Positions 31,777 through 37,801 of a stretch of 37,801 nt of DNA are shown here, one piece after another. Every line of letters begins with the position of its first letter. Positions within the stretch are counted from its first letter, which is position 1. The DNA is taken from contig JANWJO010000145.1 of assembly GCA_025449435.1 (NCBI GenBank), forward strand, positions 1-37,801, read 5' to 3'. A program made the translations under genes and the position numbers. The notes beneath the pieces were generated by a model. The model searched no databases, was not told where the DNA came from, and saw nothing but the letters and a program-made list of their open reading frames with translations. This DNA comes from Chloroflexota bacterium. Lineage in GTDB: Bacteria > Chloroflexota > UBA4733.

Positions 31777-33522
31777 GTGCTCACAAACGCCGACATTGCT
31801 ACGGCACTCGAACGCATTGGTCAGCTCATGGACCTGCGTGGCGAGCCTATCTTCCGGACACGCGCTTACAAGAGCGCGGCCGACGCTATCCGTCAGTGGC
31901 CAGCGTCCGTGGGTACCCTAGCGCTGGCGGGGCAAGCCAAATCGATCCCGGGAATCGGTCCGGCACTGAACGAGAAGATCGTTGAACTTGCTACCTCCGG
32001 AAGATCCGCGTACCTGGAAGAACTCGAAGCCGGCTTTCCGCCCGGCATCTTCGAGCTGATGTCAGTTCCTGGGCTCGGTGGCAAGACTGCCCTGCGTCTC
32101 GGCCTCGAGCTTGGTATTCATTCGATTGCCGACCTGGAGGATGCGGCGCGGGCCAACCGAATACGCGTCCTGACAGGCATGGGCGAGAAGCGCGAACTTG
32201 CTATTCTCAAAAGCATCGAGTCGTTACGGCGCAAGGACGAGCGTCATCCCATTGCCGACGCGCTGCCGGTGGCGGAGATGACGCTGCGCTTGCTCCAGGA
32301 AACGGGACTGGCGCGCCAGCTTCACATCGCAGGTAGTGCTCGCCGCTTTGAGGAAACCATCGGGGATATCGACCTTATCGCGACCTCGGAGCGTCCCAGT
32401 GAGCTTACCAGCGCCTTTGTTGCTATGCCGTTCGTCGCGAGCATTGTGGGTTATGGCCCAGCCAAAGCCACCATTATCGCGCAAACCGGCATTCAAGTGG
32501 ATCTCAAGGTGGTCGAGCCCGACGACTACGGCTCGTTGCTACAGCACTTCACCGGTTCACGCAGCCATAACATCCGTTTGCGCGAATACGCCCAGCGCAA
32601 AGGACTCAAGGTCAGCGAATATGGCATTGTGGATGAAAAGACTGGCCTCACGGAGCATTTTGCGACCGAAGAAGCGCTGTATGCCCGGCTGGGCATGGCC
32701 TACATCTTGCCGGAACTCCGGCAAGGGCTGGATGAAATCGAGCGCGCGCTGCATGGTCCGTTGCCGCAGCTCATCCGTCGTGCCGACTTGCTAGGCGACC
32801 TGCACGCACACACCGACGAAAGTGATGGCAAGGCAACCCTGCAACAGATGGTAGGCGCTGCGAAGCAAGCTGGCCTGCGCTACCTCACTATCTGCGATCA
32901 TTCGGTGGGTCGCGCAGTGGCTCGGGGTCTCACTCCAGAGCGTTTGGTGGAGCAAGGCGCCCTAATCAAGCAGGTCAATTCTGAGCAGACCGACGGCTTT
33001 CGGGTGCTAGCAGGTTCCGAGGTCGACATCCGATCCGATGGACGCCTCGACTTCCCGGATGAGGTGCTCGCGAGCCTCGATTTTGTGGTTGCCTCGATTC
33101 ATTCGGCCATGCAACAGGATCGCGACGCCATGACGCGCCGGGTATTGCGGGCCATCGAGAACCCGCACGTGGCAGCTATTGGGCACCTGACCGCGCGTAT
33201 TATTGGGCGGCGCGATCCGGTAGCCCTTGATGTCGATGCCGTTCTTTCTGCTGCTGCGCGCACGGGCACGGCGTTGGAGATCAACGGCAGTTTAGAGCGG
33301 CTCGACCTCAGTAGCGCTCACGTGCGCCAGGCACGCGACGCCGGCGTCACCCTGACGATCACCACCGACGCACACGACGAGCACAGCTTTACCAACCTCG
33401 ATTACGGCGTCTCGCTGGCGCGACGGGCCTGGACCGAGGCTGCCGATGTGCTCAACACGCGCGACGTTGACGCGGTGCTGGCGTTTCGCCAAGCGAAGCA
33501 GCGCAACGCCTCCCTGCCCTAA
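31777..33522 (+). CDS. polX: DNA polymerase X with PHP exonuclease domain
   Basis: Bacterial family X polymerase for gap filling in base-excision repair, with a 3'-5' exonuclease/phosphatase PHP domain. The 581 residues match the family. Order: 8-kDa domain (about 1-80), helix-hairpin-helix motifs (IPGIGP at 57-62 and VPGLGG at 97-102), palm with AGSARR (185-190), catalytic Asp197 and Asp199 (GDID) and Asp242 (QVDLK), then PHP (about 338-575) with DLHAHTDESDG (341-351), CDHS, GSEVDI, SIHS and TTDAH. The GTG start follows GGAGGGG by 4 bases. Confidence 0.95.
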   Translation: MLTNADIATALERIGQLMDLRGEPIFRTRAYKSAADAIRQWPASVGTLALAGQAKSIPGIGPALNEKIVELATSGRSAYLEELEAGFPPGIFELMSVPGLGGKTALRLGLELGIHSIADLEDAARANRIRVLTGMGEKRELAILKSIESLRRKDERHPIADALPVAEMTLRLLQETGLARQLHIAGSARRFEETIGDIDLIATSERPSELTSAFVAMPFVASIVGYGPAKATIIAQTGIQVDLKVVEPDDYGSLLQHFTGSRSHNIRLREYAQRKGLKVSEYGIVDEKTGLTEHFATEEALYARLGMAYILPELRQGLDEIERALHGPLPQLIRRADLLGDLHAHTDESDGKATLQQMVGAAKQAGLRYLTICDHSVGRAVARGLTPERLVEQGALIKQVNSEQTDGFRVLAGSEVDIRSDGRLDFPDEVLASLDFVVASIHSAMQQDRDAMTRRVLRAIENPHVAAIGHLTARIIGRRDPVALDVDAVLSAAARTGTALEINGSLERLDLSSAHVRQARDAGVTLTITTDAHDEHSFTNLDYGVSLARRAWTEAADVLNTRDVDAVLAFRQAKQRNASLP

Positions 33523-33551
33523 CCAGCCGCCGGTTCACTGTCAATGCAACC

Positions 33552-33557
33552 TATACT
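33552..33557 (+). promoter_or_regulatory. -10 element for the lipoprotein gene
   Basis: TATACT in the spacer after polX; transcription from about 33564 would give a 48-base leader to the ATG at 33612. No good -35 is visible. Confidence 0.4.
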
Positions 33558-33611
33558 GTTGGGCGCGTGAGCGGGGCAACGTGCGCCGTCATCCGGGAGG
33601 CAACATCTGGC

Positions 33612-35261
33612 ATGATTCGACGACCCGAAGCGGCGGCTCTCCAGCTTGAAGCGCGGTGTGCAGCAACTCCACGCGGTATTAGCCATGCGACGACCACGCA
33701 GCGAGCTGGATGGTCCCGGTATCGGCGATTTCCGGCGTCAATCCTACTGATACTCATCACCATGCTTGCTGCCGTGGCCTGTGTACCAGTGGCACCGCCA
33801 CCGCCAGTTGCCTCGGGTACGCCGATGCCGCAAAGCATCACCGGCCCGGTGCCCGCCAACGTTTTATACCTCTCGATGTCGTCATCGCAACAGGCTGATC
33901 CGGCCGATCCCGGCAAGCAAGAATTAGTAGTGGTGGTGCATACACAAGTGCAGGCCGCCACATCGGGCGTGCTTGCGTTTTCCATGGTCGCCGATCCAGG
34001 CAGCGGCGCGGTGTGGCCTTACCCAGCCTACCCAGGTGGTGACCCCAGCAAAGCTGGCCAGCAAGTGGACCTTCAGCCGGGCACCCACGACGTATCGGCC
34101 ACGTTTCCACTGAGGGTTCGCAAGGGTGGGCAAGTTCAGGCCAATACCTACAACATTCAGAGCGGTGGCTTTTACGATGTGAGCATCTGGGGCGGGGGCC
34201 TCCCGCAAACCGCGGCCGCCGATCCTGTAGCCTCGTTTCAAACGATCAAGAAGTACGCTTTACCCGACTTTGGCGGACCCCCGCCGACGATCACGCCAAC
34301 TCCCATTCCTACCCCTACCCCGGCCTTACCGCCGACCACCACTGCGGCTCCCACGGCTACGCCCTACCCAACCCTTGTGCCCAGCGCCACGCCTACCGCA
34401 CTGCCGCCGCCATTCGCCGTCAGTTTGCTGAAGACCGTTGTGACCACTGGTCTGGATGGAACGGTGGGTGCAGTGCCTGGCATCGGCGACGTCCACCAGG
34501 ATGCTCCTGCTGGTCAGACCTTTGTCGTTGCCATTTTCGTTGTACGTCGCGATCTTGAGCTCGTTAATGACAATCCACTGCCAGTGGCCCTCAGCCAGCC
34601 CGGTGGCGCTACCTGGCAGCCTATTAATCAATCGTTCAACGCTACGACCGGATGCTTAGCGGTGTTTGTTCAGCCATTCGGTTTGGTTTCCATCGTGTAC
34701 GATCCGCGGAACCAAACACTGTCACAGCGCAAGGTTGCTGCGCTCGTCTGGCAGGTACCTACTACCGCAGTGCAGGACACGAGCACGTTGCTTTTTAATG
34801 GCAAGCCGGCAGCGGCGTACCCAGCTAGTCAAACATCGTGGGTGCAGCAAGGAGTGAACTGGCAACTTGGCGACGCCATCGCCATCAACTCCTTCGCCAC
34901 GATTTCGGTAAAGAGCGCACAACGTGTCGATAGCGTCACCGCAGGGGCGACACCAGTCCCACAAGGTGTCGCGACACCCGTTCCGGGCCCTGGGTTCAAG
35001 GTCACATTGGAGGTGGATGGCCTGACGTCGGTGCCACTGACGCTGCGGCTCAGCCTGGTGACCGAAGATAGTCTTGGTTTGGAAGGGTCGGTGGATTGCA
35101 ACCCGCAAACCTTCGACAAGTTGGTGGCCGGCTCGCCACAAACGTTTGCGTGTTTGGTGCCGCTTCCTCAAGGAACATCGGGCTCGGGGTATCATCTGGG
35201 TCTTCAGGGCACGATCCTCGGTTCGGCCATTCCAACACAGTGGGTCGACCTCAAACAATAG
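33612..35261 (+). CDS. lipoprotein with Thr/Pro linker, function unknown
   Basis: I recognise no family for this 549-residue exported protein. The N terminus has a basic stretch, a hydrophobic segment (about 41-56) and a lipobox-like LAAVAC (Cys57). Two beta-rich domains, about residues 80-215 and 268-549, flank a Thr/Pro/Ala linker (222-267, e.g. TPTPIPTPTPALPP). Such linkers are common in surface proteins of Chloroflexota. GGGAGG lies 11 bases before the ATG at 33612; the longer frame from a GTG has no site. A TATACT lies 54 bases upstream. It may work with the following M23 peptidase gene, which is exported too (positional inference). Confidence 0.72.
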   Translation: MIRRPEAAALQLEARCAATPRGISHATTTQRAGWSRYRRFPASILLILITMLAAVACVPVAPPPPVASGTPMPQSITGPVPANVLYLSMSSSQQADPADPGKQELVVVVHTQVQAATSGVLAFSMVADPGSGAVWPYPAYPGGDPSKAGQQVDLQPGTHDVSATFPLRVRKGGQVQANTYNIQSGGFYDVSIWGGGLPQTAAADPVASFQTIKKYALPDFGGPPPTITPTPIPTPTPALPPTTTAAPTATPYPTLVPSATPTALPPPFAVSLLKTVVTTGLDGTVGAVPGIGDVHQDAPAGQTFVVAIFVVRRDLELVNDNPLPVALSQPGGATWQPINQSFNATTGCLAVFVQPFGLVSIVYDPRNQTLSQRKVAALVWQVPTTAVQDTSTLLFNGKPAAAYPASQTSWVQQGVNWQLGDAIAINSFATISVKSAQRVDSVTAGATPVPQGVATPVPGPGFKVTLEVDGLTSVPLTLRLSLVTEDSLGLEGSVDCNPQTFDKLVAGSPQTFACLVPLPQGTSGSGYHLGLQGTILGSAIPTQWVDLKQ

Positions 35262-35384
35262 GCCGGCATACTCACCGCTATTGCCCTACTCGCACCGTCT
35301 GCTACCAGCGTCGAGCCCACTTGTAGCCATATGCCGTTTTCGTTCGTTCATCGTTGTAGGCATGGCGTGGTGAGTCCATGCGAC

Positions 35385-36770
35385 ATGAGGAATGGTGATG
35401 CGAGCGTGGCCATCGTGAGGTTCCCTCGCTCGCCACGTTGCTCCTCGTTGGTGTTGCGACTGGTCCGCTATGCCTGGTTGCTAGCGTCGGCCACGATGCT
35501 GCTTGGTCTGGGCTCGCCGCAAGTAGCGCTCGCAGCGTCGCCCTATCTCCTGCCTTGGCAACCTGGTCCCACGTACGAATGCATCCAGGGTAACAACAGC
35601 ACTGGAGATCATCAGGGCGTGGAGGCGTATGCTTGGGACTTTCCCATGCGCATCGGCACACTCGTCCTGGCGGCTCGCGGTGGCGTCGTCACGCAAGTCA
35701 AAGAAGATTCCAACCTGGCCGGATTTAACGTTTCCTACGCTAATGACGCGAACTACCTGGTCATCGACCATGGCGACGGCACGCAATCCGCGTACTTCCA
35801 CCTCATGTACAACGGCGTGCTCGTCAATGTGGGCGACCAGGTGCAGCAGGGGCAGCCGGTCGCACTCAGCGGCGACACTGGCTGGTCCAGTGGACCGCAC
35901 CTGCATTTCGTCGTTGAACAGGCCGACCCCAACCATCACCTGACACAGTCCGTGCCCGTATCGTTTGCGGATGTCAACGACTGGGGTGGCGTACCACAAC
36001 CTGGCCGCTGGTATGCCAGTGGCAACACGCCATCGACGCCAACCCCGGCATTGCCGCCCACCGTCGCGTCCAACCGAGCAACACCAGCCACCGCCATCGC
36101 GTTGACCACTGGCGGCGGCTCGCAGGATTACAACATACCCCACGGGCACTTTTTCAAAGAAGCGAATGGGCAGGGCGGTGCCGGGATTACTGGTTATATC
36201 GTGACCGACGACTACCACGAGCCGTTTTGGAGCGACTATGGAGCACTCGGTGGAGTATCCGGGCTCGGTTACCCCATTGCCGATCGCTTTACTTTGGACG
36301 GGTTCACCGTGCAGGCCTTCCAAAAGGCCGTTTTGCAATGGCACCGGGATACACAGAGCTTCGCTTTCCTGAATGTGCTCGACATGCTCCACGATCAGGG
36401 TGCTGATGGCTGGTTACAAAACAGCAAGCTTATTCCGCCGCCACTCGAATCCAGCGACGATACTGGGCTTACGTGGGATCAGGTGATGCAACGTCATCTG
36501 GCGTTCCTAAACGCCAATGCGACGCTCGCGCAGGCCTATTACGCCACTCCCGATTGGTTGGATCGCTATGGTCTGCCAACCAGCGTGGTTACTGATGAAG
36601 GCAGCGTCATCGTCATCCGCTGTCAGCGCGCGGCCCTGCAACTATGGAAAACCAATCAACCCTTCGCTGCGGCTGGCCAGGTGACGGTCGTCAACGGCGG
36701 TGACTTGCTCAAGGAACGTGGCTGGATGCCCGATTACGCTACCGGCGTCGATTACGCTCCGGTGCCTTAG
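35385..36770 (+). CDS. M23 family metallopeptidase with C-terminal repeat module
   Basis: An exported zinc endopeptidase of the LytM/M23 type, which cuts peptidoglycan cross-bridges. 461 residues from the chosen ATG. A signal peptide (to about residue 51, VALAAS) precedes the catalytic domain. Zinc and catalytic residues: His76 (DHQGVEAYAWDF), Asp85, His139 (YFHL), and His172 and His174 (PHLHF). A short Thr/Pro linker (about 214-236) leads to a C-terminal part with two related units: GLGYP to QKAVLQWH (293-320) and RYGLP to QRAALQLW (394-421). This GYP-type repeat occurs in many Chloroflexota surface proteins and may bind the wall. The start is uncertain; a GTG at 35406 is also possible. Confidence 0.82.
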   Translation: MRNGDASVAIVRFPRSPRCSSLVLRLVRYAWLLASATMLLGLGSPQVALAASPYLLPWQPGPTYECIQGNNSTGDHQGVEAYAWDFPMRIGTLVLAARGGVVTQVKEDSNLAGFNVSYANDANYLVIDHGDGTQSAYFHLMYNGVLVNVGDQVQQGQPVALSGDTGWSSGPHLHFVVEQADPNHHLTQSVPVSFADVNDWGGVPQPGRWYASGNTPSTPTPALPPTVASNRATPATAIALTTGGGSQDYNIPHGHFFKEANGQGGAGITGYIVTDDYHEPFWSDYGALGGVSGLGYPIADRFTLDGFTVQAFQKAVLQWHRDTQSFAFLNVLDMLHDQGADGWLQNSKLIPPPLESSDDTGLTWDQVMQRHLAFLNANATLAQAYYATPDWLDRYGLPTSVVTDEGSVIVIRCQRAALQLWKTNQPFAAAGQVTVVNGGDLLKERGWMPDYATGVDYAPVP

Positions 36771-36839
36771 CGAATAAGCACCTATGCATCCGGCGCAAAG
36801 TTCCCCCAATATGGGGAGACGACAGGGCGTCAACCGAGT

Positions 36840-37801
36840 CTACGCCGTTGCCGGCGCCGCCTCTTGAGCCACCGTCTGATCGATACCGCTGTTGGAGCCG
36901 AGGCCCACGAATACTGGCGTGAGCACGGCGGCTATAATGATGTTCAAGACCAATGCCGAGAAGCCCGCATAGGTATTGATGGCAAAGCCCAGGAACTTGA
37001 TGTTGTACAGGGTGCCGCCAAAGCTCACCGTCGCCTGCATCGCCGTTGTGGCAATCATGCCAACGGCCCACCCTGCGAGCAACGCCCATCGGTGGAACCA
37101 GCGCGTAAACAAGCTGATAAACACGGCCGGTAGGGTCTGCAAGATCCACGAACCACCCAGCAACTGAAAGTCGATGACATTGGTCGTTGGGAGGAATAAG
37201 ACAAAGGCCAGTGCACCGATCTTGACGATGAGGCTCACCAGCTTAGCAACGCCGGACTCTTCAGCCGCCGACGCGTTGGGTTTGATGTACTGGCGGTATA
37301 TGTTGCGCGAAAACAGATTGGCGCAACCGATCGACATGATGGCAGCGGGCACGAGCGCACCAATGGAGATCGCCGCGAAGGCAAAGCCAGCGAACCAATC
37401 AGGGAATTCCTTGTTGATGAGGGCCTGGATAGCGTAGTTGGGACCGTTGGGAGACGATGCTCCCGCTGCGATGGCGGCAAAGCCGAGCAGCGCCAGCAAG
37501 CCCAGCAGCAACGAATAGGCTGGCAGCAGCGCCGTGTTGCGCCGGACCACCTCTCGGGAGTTCGTACTCAACACGCCAGTCAGAATATGGGGATACAGGA
37601 ACAGGGCTAATGCCGAGCCCAGCGCCACTGTGGAGTAGGCACTAAGCTGCGGCCCGGTGAGCAAGAGCGGCTTCTTGGCAGCAGCAACCGCACTAAAGAT
37701 CGGGCCAAAACCGCCGAGCTTGGCAGGAATAACAATGATGGCTACGATGACGAAGATCCATACCATGGCATCTTTCACTATGGAGATCATGGCAGGAGCG
37801 C
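36840..37801 (-). CDS. sodium:solute symporter (3' part)
   Basis: A secondary transporter of the SSS family that imports a solute with sodium. The frame is open to the window edge: the codons before the first ATG (37790) read Ala-Pro-Ala, continuing the family motif APAMISIVKDAMVW, so the N-terminal third (about 180 residues) lies outside. Eight or so helices remain, including SIGALVPAAIMSIGCANLFSRNIYR, which holds sodium-site-type Ser and Ala residues. The pattern resembles monocarboxylate permeases (MctP-like), but the substrate is not certain. It converges on the M23 gene, 69 bases apart. Confidence 0.88.
   Translation of the reverse strand, partial: APAMISIVKDAMVWIFVIVAIIVIPAKLGGFGPIFSAVAAAKKPLLLTGPQLSAYSTVALGSALALFLYPHILTGVLSTNSREVVRRNTALLPAYSLLLGLLALLGFAAIAAGASSPNGPNYAIQALINKEFPDWFAGFAFAAISIGALVPAAIMSIGCANLFSRNIYRQYIKPNASAAEESGVAKLVSLIVKIGALAFVLFLPTTNVIDFQLLGGSWILQTLPAVFISLFTRWFHRWALLAGWAVGMIATTAMQATVSFGGTLYNIKFLGFAINTYAGFSALVLNIIIAAVLTPVFVGLGSNSGIDQTVAQEAAPATA

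Noticed and set aside
35481..36392. 303-codon frame on the minus strand
   Set aside because: Antisense to the M23 peptidase, whose zinc motifs are intact; the product resembles nothing.
36803..36816. CCCC-AATAT-GGGG hairpin between the M23 and symporter genes
   Set aside because: Only 4 bp and no U-run; too weak to call a terminator.

Overview
The window is about 37.8 kb of GC-rich bacterial chromosome. It is packed with housekeeping, envelope and sugar-transport genes and has no phage, insertion sequence, CRISPR array or rRNA. The gene mix points to a Gram-positive-like (monoderm) bacterium, most probably a Chloroflexota member. The pointers are a DUF2723/DUF4012 membrane-protein pair, Ala/Thr/Ser-rich linkers in a twin-arginine sugar-binding lipoprotein, an M23 peptidase with a C-terminal repeat module, and a gnd-zwf pair of the short type that I recall from Mycobacterium. 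The lineage is an inference; no marker here settles it.

Layout. Positions 1-3787 (+): the 3' part of ftsH, then gnd and zwf (oxidative pentose phosphate pathway, stop and start overlapping). Positions 3788-5335: a large inverted repeat, a PRC-barrel protein with a duplicated tail beyond its stop codon, a GlsB/YeaQ-type small membrane protein, a 28-bp-stem hairpin and tRNA-Thr(UGU) on the minus strand with a clear promoter. Positions 5419-9672 (-): an alpha/beta hydrolase and the DUF2723-DUF4012 pair. Positions 9874-10419 (+): a zinc-ribbon Nudix hydrolase. Positions 10425-13676 (-): a tight hisD-hisB-fabG-thioesterase run with two ATGA overlaps. Positions 13990-17248: a YtxH-like protein, a small unknown protein, and topA with a long basic tail.

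Positions 17272-22781 (-) form a carbohydrate-uptake operon, transcribed as binding protein, two permeases, a sugar isomerase/epimerase-like protein and a Gfo/Idh/MocA oxidoreductase. It has no ATPase gene, and a LacI-family-like operator lies upstream. A second, orphan binding protein (+) converges with a malate/L-lactate-type dehydrogenase (-). Positions 25909-31474 hold nnr (NAD(P)H-hydrate repair), a FecR-domain membrane protein, two coupled small unknown genes and murJ. Positions 31777-36770 (+) carry polX, a lipoprotein with a Thr/Pro linker and an M23 peptidase. The window ends inside a sodium:solute symporter gene (-).

A recurring -10 hexamer, TATACT, sits in six intergenic regions, once with a good -35 (tRNA-Thr) and once exactly seven bases before a start codon (FecR gene), suggesting a leaderless mRNA. 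I found no clearly new multi-gene defence or mobile system. The most unusual items are the PRC tail duplication behind an in-frame TAG, the self-palindromic inverted repeats after zwf, and the pore-loop change in FtsH. Many start codons were moved from the longest open frame to internal ATG or GTG codons with better ribosome-binding sites; the reasons are given per gene.
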